Shown here: piece by piece, positions 1 through 7,444 of the stretch
Layout of the letters: every line of letters starts with the position of its first letter
Position numbering within the stretch: the first letter of the stretch is position 1
Assembly: GCA_038757945.1 (NCBI GenBank)
Contig: JBCDGJ010000074.1
Span: 1-21,598, forward strand
DNA length: 21,598 bases
Origin: CALHVX01 sp038757945
GTDB lineage: Bacteria; Pseudomonadota; Gammaproteobacteria; Pseudomonadales; Azotimanducaceae
Reading direction: 5' to 3'
Made by a program: the position numbers and the translations under genes
The notes under the pieces: model-generated
The model's database searches: none
What the model was told of the DNA's origin: nothing
Seen by the model: only the letters and a program-made list of their open reading frames with translations

Positions 1-75
1 CTGCTGCTTGAGCAGGTACACGCCGCCGGCTACACCGGCAAGCACCAGCACGGTAATGATGATTCTCAGTAGCAA
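1..75 (-). CDS. N-terminal fragment of a membrane-anchored or exported protein (partial)
   Basis: Reading leftwards from a TTG at 75, the window holds 25 codons before the edge. They give a short basic start (MLLR) followed by a hydrophobic stretch (IIITVLVLAGVAGGVYLL) and then KQQ. This is a single N-terminal membrane anchor or uncleaved signal. A purine-rich AAGGA about eight bases upstream of the TTG supports this start; a CTG at 69 is the alternative. The anchor resembles those at the head of periplasmic adaptor proteins of efflux pumps, but 25 residues cannot prove a family. It is divergent from upp, and the tandem repeats at 91-158 lie in the shared upstream region. Confidence 0.45.
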   Translation of the reverse strand, partial: MLLRIIITVLVLAGVAGGVYLLKQQ

Positions 76-90
76 AGCCCGCTTCCTTTC

Positions 91-158
91 ACCCCCGGGT
101 ACCTTTCATCCCGGGGTACCTTCCATCCCCGGATACCTTCCATCCCCGGGCACCTTCC
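91..158. repeat. Four tandem copies of a 17-bp repeat
   Basis: Four head-to-tail copies at 91-107, 108-124, 125-141 and 142-158, with consensus ATCCCCGGGTACCTTCC. Copies differ at one to three positions, and each contains a CCCGGG/CCGGGG core near a GGTACC-like core. The block lies between the leftward partial gene and upp, in their shared upstream region, and does not belong to a convincing reading frame. It may be a regulatory array or a local slippage expansion; the sequence alone does not decide. Confidence 0.9.
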
Positions 159-268
159 CCAACGCATTGTTGCATAGTCCCGTCCCGGCGGCGGACAGGC
201 CGCTGTAGATGTCCACTCCCAAATCACGGACGATGGCAGATCAGACTTTGTCGCAGCCAGGACACCCC

Positions 269-898
269 ATGACGCACCTGAAGATCGTCGATCACCCGCT
301 CGTTCAGCACAAACTGACCATTCTGCGGGATCACGAGACTTCAACGTCGACCTTTCGCCAGCTGCTCCGCGAGATCAGCCAGTTCCTCGCCTACGAGATC
401 ACCCAGGACCTGCCTTTGACCACCCGCACGATCACAACTCCCCTGTGCGACATGGAGGCACCAACGGTGGCCGGTCCGAAGCTGGCACTGATTTCGATCC
501 TGCGGGCGGGCAACGGGCTGCTCGATGGCCTGTTGGAGCTGGTACCTTCGGCTCGGGTAGGGTTCATCGGGCTGTACCGGGATGAAGCGACGTTGGAGCC
601 GGTCGAGTACTACTGCAAGCTACCGGAACGCCTCGACAAGCGCCTCGCAATCATCGTCGATCCGATGCTGGCCACCGGTAACTCGGCCGCCGCAGCGATC
701 GACAAACTGAAAGCCGCTGGCGCGGAAGACATTCGCGTGCTGTGTCTGCTCGCAGCGCCGGAAGGCGTTGCCCGACTGCAGTCCGCCCACCCCGACGTAC
801 CGGTCGTTACCGCCGCCGTCGACGAGCGGCTGGATGAGAACGGCTACATCGTGCCCGGGCTGGGGGACGCCGGTGACCGGATGTACGGTACCAAGTAA
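269..898 (+). CDS. upp: Uracil phosphoribosyltransferase
   Basis: Cytoplasmic pyrimidine salvage enzyme that joins uracil and PRPP to give UMP and pyrophosphate. The 209-residue product matches the usual length (208 in E. coli) and aligns along its whole length with Upp. It has an opening HPLVQHKL, a central ILRAGNGLLDG (78-88), the PRPP-binding loop VDPMLATGNSA (130-140) and the C-terminal uracil-binding segment GYIVPGLGDAGDR (192-204). The frame is open further upstream (ATGs at 209 and 233), but ATG 269 is chosen because homology begins there and an AGGA lies six bases before it. It is convergent with a cytosine deaminase gene that would supply its substrate. Product assignment is very secure. 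Confidence 0.97.
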   Translation: MTHLKIVDHPLVQHKLTILRDHETSTSTFRQLLREISQFLAYEITQDLPLTTRTITTPLCDMEAPTVAGPKLALISILRAGNGLLDGLLELVPSARVGFIGLYRDEATLEPVEYYCKLPERLDKRLAIIVDPMLATGNSAAAAIDKLKAAGAEDIRVLCLLAAPEGVARLQSAHPDVPVVTAAVDERLDENGYIVPGLGDAGDRMYGTK

Positions 899-946
899 CT
901 GCGCAATTCAGCGGCGCAGTTCAGCGGCTCCGCTCAACCTGGCAAC

Positions 947-1411
947 TCAGCTGCCAACATCGCCCAGCCAGAGGGCGCGGGTGGTCGGCTCCTGTTGAAA
1001 CCGCCGGTTCAGCTCGATGGATGGCGCATGCTCAATCAGCGTGACGATGATCCCCCGTGCCGCAAGCTCTGCTTCGCTGGTCTCGAAGTCTGCAGTGTTC
1101 ACAGCATCGAGGATCACGACCTCGGGGATTTTGAAGAGGCGGATTGCGCCAGCACACATCGGGCAGGGCGATAGGGTAGTAAACAGCACGGCACGGGACA
1201 GATCATGGCCGTGACCGGCGCGTTCGATGCAGTCCGTTTCCCCATGCAGCACCGAGCTGCCCTGCTGGATACGGCGATTGTGGCCGACGGAGATGATTTC
1301 GCCATCGAGCAGGAGAGCGGCACCAACCGGCACGCCCCCTTCGTCGAAGCTCTTCTTCGCTTGCGCAAAAGCGGCACTGGTGCCGAGCTCGAGCATTGCT
1401 GAACGGTCCAT
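947..1411 (-). CDS. Cytosine deaminase, yeast FCY1 type
   Basis: A 154-residue zinc deaminase predicted to hydrolyse cytosine to uracil and ammonia. Zinc ligands are H56 in HGE and C83/C86 in PCPMC, with E58 as the proton shuttle. Similarity is closest to yeast FCY1 (158 residues): GHNRRIQQGS matches GHNMRFQKGS, and TTLSPCPMCAGAI matches TTLSPCDMCTGAI. The extreme C-terminus keeps a W...D..G pattern (W148, D151, G153) corresponding to the yeast cytosine-contacting tail. This separates it from guanine deaminase and from the tRNA adenosine deaminase TadA, and it is unrelated to the larger CodA enzyme. ATG 1411 has a clear GGGAG four bases upstream. It lies tail to tail with upp, 48 bp apart, so the two adjacent genes cover cytosine to UMP. 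Confidence 0.88.
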   Translation of the reverse strand: MDRSAMLELGTSAAFAQAKKSFDEGGVPVGAALLLDGEIISVGHNRRIQQGSSVLHGETDCIERAGHGHDLSRAVLFTTLSPCPMCAGAIRLFKIPEVVILDAVNTADFETSEAELAARGIIVTLIEHAPSIELNRRFQQEPTTRALWLGDVGS

Positions 1412-1435
1412 CGTTCTCCCTTTCTTCAGCAGGAA

Positions 1436-1461
1436 CCGGCAGGCTGACTGTAGCCTGCCGG
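1436..1461 (-). terminator. Perfect 10-bp hairpin, probable terminator of the PEP-CTERM gene
   Basis: CCGGCAGGCT and AGCCTGCCGG form a perfect 10-bp stem around a 6-base loop. On the minus strand it follows the PEP-CTERM gene stop by about 25 bp and is followed by TTCCTGC, only a weak T-run. It also lies 25 bp before the deaminase start without covering that gene's ribosome binding site, so it would separate the two units. Confidence 0.6.
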
Positions 1462-1485
1462 TACGAGCGCTACCGCGATTGGCGG

Positions 1486-2241
1486 TCAGGCCGCCTGGGC
1501 GTTGCGTCGCCGACGGTAGGCCAGCCCGCCGAGACCCAGAGCGATGAGCGCCAGCGCGGAGGGTTCCGGAACGCTGCTGATCGACGCCTCGAGCGTCGCG
1601 TTGCGGAACATTGAGTCCCCTTGTACACCAGTCACCTGGAAGTCGGCCAGACCCACATCGAGGAGCCGGTTGAGGGCGTCGCTGTCGAGCAGGTAGGAAG
1701 CGGTGAACGGACCGTTCGCAATGCGGTTGGTCTGCACATCCTGCACCGTGCGATAGGTGGTGTACGGAACGCGCCGGTAGTACGTGCGATAGCAGGTCCG
1801 GAACCAGCCGCAGCGGTAGCTGCGCCGATAGCTTACGGTCCGATAAGACGTGTAGGAGACACGCCGCGGGGAATAGCTGCGATCGACATCATAGGTCGTG
1901 CCCACAGTGCTGCTCTGACCCATGGTGCTCACGTTCACCCGTTCCATGTCGTTCGTGTAGGTCCGGTGGTAGCCGGAGTAGTAGCTGCCACCGCCGCCAG
2001 AGTAGCGCAGCGGATCGTAGTCATCAGAAAACTGGAAGGTCACGCGGGCCCAGTCGATGACCGAATTGTCGGCAAGATAGGGGCGCAGATCGAAGGTTCC
2101 CGAAATCACGCGCCCGGTCTGAACATACTGAGGACCAGACAGAGTGTCGTCTACCGAAATGATCGCGGCCTGTGCTGCACCCGCGATCAATCCAGCTGAC
2201 ACTGCCGCCGTCGTCAGCACTCTTCGCATCAAGTTCTTCAT
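1486..2241 (-). CDS. PEP-CTERM sorted protein with a Tyr/Arg-rich central region
   Basis: A 251-residue exported protein. Residues 1-25 form a signal peptide ending AQA. The C-terminus is a textbook PEP-CTERM sorting signal: VPEP at 224-227, a hydrophobic helix (ALALIALGLGGLAY), then the basic cluster RRRR near the end. PEP-CTERM proteins are processed by an exosortase and released or anchored at the surface in organisms with matching exopolysaccharide genes. No exosortase is in this window. Residues 77-163 are very rich in Tyr, Arg and Ser, with repeated short units such as SYRTVSYRR and TTYRTV. Two cysteines (144, 150) could form a disulfide. ATG 2241 has AGGAG seven bases upstream. The role of the mature protein is unknown; an adhesive or matrix role is only a guess. 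Confidence 0.85.
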   Translation of the reverse strand: MKNLMRRVLTTAAVSAGLIAGAAQAAIISVDDTLSGPQYVQTGRVISGTFDLRPYLADNSVIDWARVTFQFSDDYDPLRYSGGGGSYYSGYHRTYTNDMERVNVSTMGQSSTVGTTYDVDRSYSPRRVSYTSYRTVSYRRSYRCGWFRTCYRTYYRRVPYTTYRTVQDVQTNRIANGPFTASYLLDSDALNRLLDVGLADFQVTGVQGDSMFRNATLEASISSVPEPSALALIALGLGGLAYRRRRNAQAA

Positions 2242-2313
2242 CGTCCCGCTCCTGTACTGCTTGATTCAAGAACGGTGAGGAAGCTACCAGCGGCCTTGCG
2301 GGCACCCTAGCTG

Positions 2314-2328
2314 GCAGATGTAATCTGC
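2314..2328. promoter_or_regulatory. Inverted repeat GCAGAT-GTA-ATCTGC upstream of the PEP-CTERM gene
   Basis: Perfect 6-bp arms around 3 bases, about 75 bp upstream of the PEP-CTERM start codon. Size and symmetry suit a dimeric regulator operator. No regulator gene is adjacent and no family consensus is recognised, so this is a candidate only. Confidence 0.3.
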
Positions 2329-2362
2329 ATCAATCCTGCGAACCACGTCACAGGATTCGGGC

Positions 2363-2377
2363 TTTACAGATCGTAAA
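2363..2377. promoter_or_regulatory. Inverted repeat TTTAC-AGATC-GTAAA upstream of the PEP-CTERM gene
   Basis: Perfect 5-bp arms around 5 bases in the 209-bp non-coding stretch before the PEP-CTERM gene. On the minus strand it immediately follows TTGACG (2383-2378), a possible -35 hexamer. The -10 region at that spacing (CCGAAT) is poor. It may be an operator within a promoter, with low confidence. Confidence 0.27.
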
Positions 2378-2450
2378 CGTCAATTTTCCGGCATCGGGCA
2401 GTTGCTCAAGTGTCGGAATCCGGTGGCATCCATCGAGGCAATAACCCGCG

Positions 2451-3485
2451 CTAACGACCTGTCTGGTAAACCGCATCGTCGTAAACACCCCACGCGGTTA
2501 CGCCACCGGTATGCATCAGCAGCACGTTGCTGTGCTCATCGAGATGCCCGTGCGTAATCTCCTGCACCAGTGCGTGCAACGCTTTACCGGAATAGACCGG
2601 ATCAAACAGCAGCCCCTCGAGGCGCGCCGTCAGCTCGATGGCATCAAGCTGTTCTCTGCCTGGCAGCCCGTAGCCAGCGCCGAGATAGCCGTGCTCGATC
2701 TGGATCGCGGATTCGGGGACTGCAACCCCGTACCGCGTCTGGAGTTCACCGCACAGACGCGCGATGCGCGCCTTGAGCGTCTGCGGATCCCGGTGGAACA
2801 CGTTGACGCCTACGACCGGCAACTCCGCACCGCCGGCGGCCAGCCCGGTCAAAAGCCCGGCCTGGGTGCCCGCGCTCGCGCTCGCGTGATAAAGCGCGTC
2901 AAAGTCAACGCCCATGGCTGCCGACTGAGCCTGTAGTTCTGCGGCACAACGAACGTACCCGAGCGCACCGGTGGCACTCGAACCGCCTGCGGGCATGACA
3001 TAAACCGCTTCCTGCCCGCCAAGCTGCGAAAGCAGCGAATCGAAGACGCGATCAACCTCATCGAGATCAGCAACGGTGACCGTCGCGCCGAACAGCTGAT
3101 CGAGCAGCAGGTTGCCGCCTTTCTCGTAGCCTGGATGCGACCAGGGCACGCGACGGCTCAACAGCAGGTGACACTCGAGGCCAAGCCGCGCGCAAGCGGC
3201 AGCCGCCTGCCGGGCGTGATTGGACTGCACCGCGCCGAAGGTCAGCACCCGTTCCAGGCCCTGTGCGCGGGCTTCAGCCAACGCATACTCGAGCTTGCGG
3301 GTCTTGTTGCCGCCGGTTGCAAGCCCGCTGCAGTCATCGCGCTTAACCCAGATTCGCGGCCCGCCGAGCTGCTCGCTGAGCCGGTCCAACGGCTCCAGCG
3401 GCGTTGGCCAGTGACCGAGCAGTGCGCGGGGTATCTCGTCGAGCCAGCCGAAGTCGCCGTCAACAGGGGCGCCTGTTCCGTTCAT
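2451..3485 (-). CDS. PLP-dependent D-cysteine desulfhydrase / ACC deaminase family enzyme
   Basis: A 344-residue fold-type II pyridoxal-phosphate enzyme. D-cysteine desulfhydrase breaks D-cysteine into pyruvate, sulfide and ammonia; ACC deaminase opens aminocyclopropane carboxylate. Family signatures are WVKRDDCSGLATGGNKTRKLE, with the PLP lysine at about residue 61, then QSNHARQAAAACARLGL, the phosphate-binding AGGSSATGALGY, and LLMHTGGVTAWGVY at the end. The start is the second of two adjacent ATGs (3485), with GAGGA six bases upstream; the first ATG is at 3488 and a GTG lies at 3500. The SNHARQ context and overall length favour the D-cysteine desulfhydrase (DcyD) branch, but substrate cannot be settled by eye. 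It stands alone, divergent from the ABC1 kinase gene. Confidence 0.85.
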   Translation of the reverse strand: MNGTGAPVDGDFGWLDEIPRALLGHWPTPLEPLDRLSEQLGGPRIWVKRDDCSGLATGGNKTRKLEYALAEARAQGLERVLTFGAVQSNHARQAAAACARLGLECHLLLSRRVPWSHPGYEKGGNLLLDQLFGATVTVADLDEVDRVFDSLLSQLGGQEAVYVMPAGGSSATGALGYVRCAAELQAQSAAMGVDFDALYHASASAGTQAGLLTGLAAGGAELPVVGVNVFHRDPQTLKARIARLCGELQTRYGVAVPESAIQIEHGYLGAGYGLPGREQLDAIELTARLEGLLFDPVYSGKALHALVQEITHGHLDEHSNVLLMHTGGVTAWGVYDDAVYQTGR

Positions 3486-3620
3486 CATCGTTCCTCGCAC
3501 CGGTCCTTGAGGGCACTATGCAAACCACCGGCTACTGGCGTGGCACATCGTTCACGCGCCTGCCCTCCCGAAGCCGGCATTCTACGGTACCGCTTTGCGC
3601 CCAGGATCACCCCTCGCACC

Positions 3621-4946
3621 GTGGCACGACAACTTACGACATCATCGCTCGGCCGCCTGCTCCGTATCGGCGGCCTTGCTACCCGGGTCGGGACGTCCCT
3701 TGCTACCGAGCAAGCGCTCGGATTCTGGTTCAGCGATCCCATCGCTCAAGCCCGGCGGACCGAGAAGTACGTCCAGAATGCGCTCCGGGTCACGGAAGCG
3801 CTCGGCGAGCTGAAGGGTGCGGCCATGAAGGTCGGCCAGCTGCTGTCGGTTCATGAGGGGCTCCTGCCCCCCGAGGTCTGCGAGGTCCTGCGCGGTCTGC
3901 AGCGCGATGCACCACCGGTACCCTTCGAGCGGATGCGTGCCGTCATCGACGCTGAGGTTCCCGGCGGCCTTGCCCGGTTCGCCGAGCTCGAGCGCGAGCC
4001 GCTGGCCGCGGCATCGATCGGGCAGGTGTACCGGGGCAGGCTGCCAGATGGCCGCGCGGTCGTCGTTAAAGTGCAGTATCCGGACATCGACCGGATCGTC
4101 ACCGCGGATCTCAAGAACCTGAAGAAGCTCTTCGGTTCCCTTCTTGCCATGGTTGCGGATCTGGACTTCGAGCCCCTTTGGGCAGAGCTCAGGGAACGGC
4201 TGCTCGAGGAGCTCGACTATCACCAGGAAGCAGAGAACATCGCCCGCATGCGGGACCTCTATGCCGACGATCCTGCCGTGCTGGTACCCGGAGTCATTCC
4301 GGAGGCGAGCAGCCAGCGTGTGCTGACCCTCGACTACGTGCCGGGTATTGGTCCCGAAGCTGCCTGCTCCGATGCCTACGACCAGGACCTGCGCGACCGC
4401 TGGGGTGCAGAACTGCTGCGGTTCAGCATGCGCGGCCTCCTCGAACACCGCTTCCTGCACGCGGATCCGAACTTCGGCAACTTCGCCTTCCGTCCGGACG
4501 GTCGCCTGGTCGTGTATGACCACGGCTGCGTCAAGCGCATTCCGCCGGCTACCGCCGACGGGTGCGCACGCATTCTCGAAGCCGCGCTGGCACAGGATCT
4601 CGATGCGCTGCCCGCACAACTCCACGCGCTGGGCGTCTTCGATCGGAAAACCGGCACTGCCGTCCCGCGGCGGGTCGTCAAACCCCTGGGCACAGAGGTA
4701 CTGCGGATGGTCGGCCCCGATCCCTATCTGTTTTCGAAAGCCTCCGGTCTCTACAACATCCTGCTCGACCGCAACGGACAGTACCTGACAGAACTGACCC
4801 GGCTCGAGCTGCCGCCGGATCTGGTGTTCATCAACCGCACGCTTTCGGGCGTCTTCGGAAACCTCTGTCGGCTTCGCGCCAACGGACGCTGGCGGGATGT
4901 GCTCGCCCCCTGTCTCGAGCAGTCGGCGTATACCGCGGCTCAATAG
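3621..4946 (+). CDS. ABC1/AarF/UbiB-type atypical kinase
   Basis: A 441-residue member of the ABC1 (UbiB, ADCK) family, atypical kinases or ATPases linked to ubiquinone and lipid metabolism. Residue numbers are from the GTG at 3621. It has the family-specific KxGQ motif (K70-Q73), an alanine-rich loop AAASIGQV (129-136), the nucleotide lysine K150 in VVVKVQYP, the ExD motif (E197, D199), the catalytic HADPNFGN (280-287) and DHG (300-302) in place of the usual DFG. It lacks the C-terminal transmembrane helices of true UbiB, so ubiB is not assigned. The frame is open for another 486 bp upstream, but that part overlaps the desulfhydrase gene on the other strand and has no family similarity. GTG 3621 fits where homology begins, though its ribosome binding site is weak. 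The gene ends 4 bp from the convergent histidine kinase. Confidence 0.88.
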   Translation: MARQLTTSSLGRLLRIGGLATRVGTSLATEQALGFWFSDPIAQARRTEKYVQNALRVTEALGELKGAAMKVGQLLSVHEGLLPPEVCEVLRGLQRDAPPVPFERMRAVIDAEVPGGLARFAELEREPLAAASIGQVYRGRLPDGRAVVVKVQYPDIDRIVTADLKNLKKLFGSLLAMVADLDFEPLWAELRERLLEELDYHQEAENIARMRDLYADDPAVLVPGVIPEASSQRVLTLDYVPGIGPEAACSDAYDQDLRDRWGAELLRFSMRGLLEHRFLHADPNFGNFAFRPDGRLVVYDHGCVKRIPPATADGCARILEAALAQDLDALPAQLHALGVFDRKTGTAVPRRVVKPLGTEVLRMVGPDPYLFSKASGLYNILLDRNGQYLTELTRLELPPDLVFINRTLSGVFGNLCRLRANGRWRDVLAPCLEQSAYTAAQ

Positions 4947-4950
4947 CTCT

Positions 4951-6840
4951 TCAGGACGCAGCGTCGATCGTCGCGCGCAGTACGAGCAGCAGCTCTCTCA
5001 CGGTAAAGGGCTTCTGCAACAGAATGATGCCTTCATCCATTTCTCCGCTGTGAATGATGGCATTCTCGGTGTAGCCGGACATGTAGACCGCAAGCATCTC
5101 CGGGTGCTCGACCCGAACGGCTTCGACGACTTCGTTGCCGTTCATGCCAGGCATAATGACGTCTGTCAGAATCAGATCGGGTGTGGTCGCCTTGGCAAGC
5201 GCGAGTGCTGTGGCGCCATCTTCGGCAGCAGTCACATCGTAGCCGTGGTTCCGTAGCGCCTGGGCGACGAGTTCGCAGAGTACGCTCTCGTTCTCGACAA
5301 CCAGAATTCGCTCGTTACCGTGAAGCTCTTCGAGCACCGTACTCTGCTCGAGCGTCTCAGACGGCACCTCCCGCGCAATACGCGGCAGGTAGACTTTGAA
5401 AGTAGTTCCCGCGCCAAGCTCGCTGTAGACCGTCAGTAGCCCGCCAGACTGAGCAACGAAGCCTTGCACCATCGACAGGCCAAGGCCCGTTCCTGTGGGT
5501 TTGGTCGTGAAGAACGGTTCAAAAATGTACTCGAGCTGTTCTTCAGGTATGCCAGGGCCATCGTCGGAAACCGCAAGCATGACGTAACGTCCAGGCTCGA
5601 TCGCGCCCCGCGTGGTCACGTACTCGCGATCGAGATACACGTTTGCTGTTTCGACCGTCAGATGACCCGTTTGGTGCTCACCAATTGCATCGCGGGCATT
5701 GATTGCAAGATTCACCAGCGCCTGCTCGAGCTGACCGGGATCGGCGCGCACCATGCCAAGCCCACCGCCGCGAACGACCTCCAGGCTGGCGCGTTCACCC
5801 AGCGTACGGCGCAACATGTCGTCACAACTGCCGATGAGCTCATTGAGATCGAGCGCCTTCGGCTGCAACGCCTGCTTGCGCGCAAAAGCGAGCAGCTGAG
5901 ACGTGAGCTTCGCAGCAGTGTTGGCAGCGACGAGGATGCGACCAGCAAATCGGTGAGCCTCGGACAGATCATCGGTCTGCTCAATGGCTTCGGCATAGAG
6001 GTTTACCACCGTCAGATGATTGTTGAAGTCGTGAGCAATACCACCAGCGAGCTTGCCGATCGACTCCATCTTCTGCGCCTGGCGTAATTGCTGCTCCTGC
6101 TCCTGATAGGCCTCTTCAATCCGCGAGCGCTCCTGGATCTCAGCCAGCAGCATGGCTTCCCGCTTCGCCATCTCTTCGTACGCGCGATGCAGGGCCTGAT
6201 AGTTCTCACGCAGCGGCCGCTGTTGTGCTTCCAGTTCAGCCGGTGCTCGGGTCCAATGACCCGTTGCCAGCAAGCGCCTGATGCGAGTCCGGAGGCTTTC
6301 AGATCGCGGGAACAGGATGGTGTACGTGCAACGATGGCCCCGAAGCGACATCCGCACCTCCGCGGCCGGCAGGTCGAGCAACTCACACAGACCCTCGAAC
6401 CCACCTTGCGCGGCCTGAAAGAAGGCCTCGCAAACAGGCGCCGGCGGGACTTCGAGTTCCACCTCAATACGCCTTGAGCTCCCATTGCGAATCAGGGACT
6501 GATGACAGGGGTAAATCCCAGGCAGGACAACGTCAATCACCATCCGATAGAGCTGCTCCGGCATCGTTACTAGAATGAGCAGATTCGGATAATGAGTGCG
6601 GATCAGTTGAGGCACGCAGCTCCGCGCCAGCTGCGCCATTTCCTCAGGCCCACCCGCTGTTTCCTGAATGCGTTCCAGCACCAGGGCAGCAATTGACCAA
6701 GGTAGCCAGGTGTCCGGCCGGCGAACCGTGTCAACCAAGACCGGCAGGCCATCGCAAAGGCCTAGGCTGCTCGCGCCTCGCTGGTCCAGTTCGCCAATAT
6801 AGGCGCTGATCGCGCGACAGCTAGCATCGAAGGCTTCCAT
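4951..6840 (-). CDS. Hybrid sensor histidine kinase with a C-terminal receiver domain
   Basis: A 629-residue cytosolic signalling protein with no membrane segments. Order: an unfamiliar N-terminal domain (about 1-180); a charged coiled-coil linker (about 205-258); HisKA with phospho-accepting H270 in GGIAHDFNN; a HATPase domain with NLAINARDA (about 378-386), DDGPGIP (426-432) and GTGLGLS (450-456); and a receiver domain (about 509-629) with phospho-acceptor D560 in TDVIMPGMNG, S588 and K610 in QKP. The receiver opens VVENES, so one of the usual pair of acidic metal ligands is an Asn. The N-terminal domain, ending in RCTYTILFP, recalls small-molecule sensor modules seen ahead of kinases in myxobacteria but is not identified. 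ATG 6840 is preferred over an upstream GTG at 6888. No cognate output protein is beside it; the neighbour upstream is a divergent STAS-like gene. Confidence 0.92.
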   Translation of the reverse strand: MEAFDASCRAISAYIGELDQRGASSLGLCDGLPVLVDTVRRPDTWLPWSIAALVLERIQETAGGPEEMAQLARSCVPQLIRTHYPNLLILVTMPEQLYRMVIDVVLPGIYPCHQSLIRNGSSRRIEVELEVPPAPVCEAFFQAAQGGFEGLCELLDLPAAEVRMSLRGHRCTYTILFPRSESLRTRIRRLLATGHWTRAPAELEAQQRPLRENYQALHRAYEEMAKREAMLLAEIQERSRIEEAYQEQEQQLRQAQKMESIGKLAGGIAHDFNNHLTVVNLYAEAIEQTDDLSEAHRFAGRILVAANTAAKLTSQLLAFARKQALQPKALDLNELIGSCDDMLRRTLGERASLEVVRGGGLGMVRADPGQLEQALVNLAINARDAIGEHQTGHLTVETANVYLDREYVTTRGAIEPGRYVMLAVSDDGPGIPEEQLEYIFEPFFTTKPTGTGLGLSMVQGFVAQSGGLLTVYSELGAGTTFKVYLPRIAREVPSETLEQSTVLEELHGNERILVVENESVLCELVAQALRNHGYDVTAAEDGATALALAKATTPDLILTDVIMPGMNGNEVVEAVRVEHPEMLAVYMSGYTENAIIHSGEMDEGIILLQKPFTVRELLLVLRATIDAAS

Positions 6841-6951
6841 GAAGTTCCCAACCCGCTCTGCGCAGGCAAATAGACATCTACATCGCACAAAGACGCGCGA
6901 TCTGGTCTAAACATAGCGCAACTGTCCAATTCGTGGCTAAGCTAGCAACCC

Positions 6952-7419
6952 ATGGATGTGCAAAAGCTGCAATGCACACTGGTGCCGCTTACCGACGCCA
7001 AACTGTTCTGGGTCACTTTTTCGGGCCCGCTCAGCCTCGGACGGCTGACGCGCGCCCATCAGCTGTACCTGCGCCACCCAGCTTACGTGTCGGGAATGGA
7101 TGAGTTGCTGGACTTCAGCGGCACCTCGCTGTCATCGCTCAAGAAGCCCCAGCTGGATCTACTCCGTCAATACATGCTGGCCCAACCAGAAATCGTGTTG
7201 GGTCGCACCGCAATGGTCGTCAATACCGAGCTGGAGTACGGCATCGGCCGAATGGTGTCGGCCATGGTCGAATTCGATGTGCCACTGCAGCGTTTCGTTT
7301 CCCGATCAGTCGCGGACGCGCTCGAATGGCTTCGACCTGGCGAAGGGGACCAACTCACGGCTCTCCATGACGCACAGGCAGCACAAGGCATCGAGCCGCT
7401 TGACCTCTCACGCCCCTGA
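6952..7419 (+). CDS. STAS/SpoIIAA-like domain protein
   Basis: A 155-residue cytosolic protein without signal or membrane segments. The pattern FWVTFSGPLSLGRL, a GMDELLDFSGTSLS strand-turn, TAMVVNTELEYGIGRM and the closing helix VADALEWLRP matches the alternating strand-helix layout of SpoIIAA/STAS-like proteins, in which the last helix usually reads as DEALAWL. Such proteins are often binding or regulatory modules and have no known single reaction. It is divergent from the hybrid histidine kinase (111 bp between starts), which makes a signalling partnership possible but unproven. The start ATG at 6952 has no strong ribosome binding site. Confidence is high that the gene is real and moderate for the fold. 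Confidence 0.72.
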   Translation: MDVQKLQCTLVPLTDAKLFWVTFSGPLSLGRLTRAHQLYLRHPAYVSGMDELLDFSGTSLSSLKKPQLDLLRQYMLAQPEIVLGRTAMVVNTELEYGIGRMVSAMVEFDVPLQRFVSRSVADALEWLRPGEGDQLTALHDAQAAQGIEPLDLSRP

Positions 7420-7444
7420 CATGCCGATCTGGGGCAACCGGATC

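Noticed and set aside
66..344. 92-codon minus-strand frame over the 17-bp repeats and the upp start
   Set aside because: The frame contains the tandem repeats translated in passing and overlaps upp. The better leftward start is TTG 75, which encodes a membrane anchor.
3135..3620. N-terminal extension of the ABC1 kinase frame
   Set aside because: It overlaps the well-supported PLP enzyme gene on the other strand and shows no kinase-family similarity. Homology begins just after GTG 3621.
3642..4943. 433-codon frame antisense to the ABC1 kinase
   Set aside because: The plus-strand product has all kinase motifs. The antisense product is a compositional shadow with no recognisable domain.
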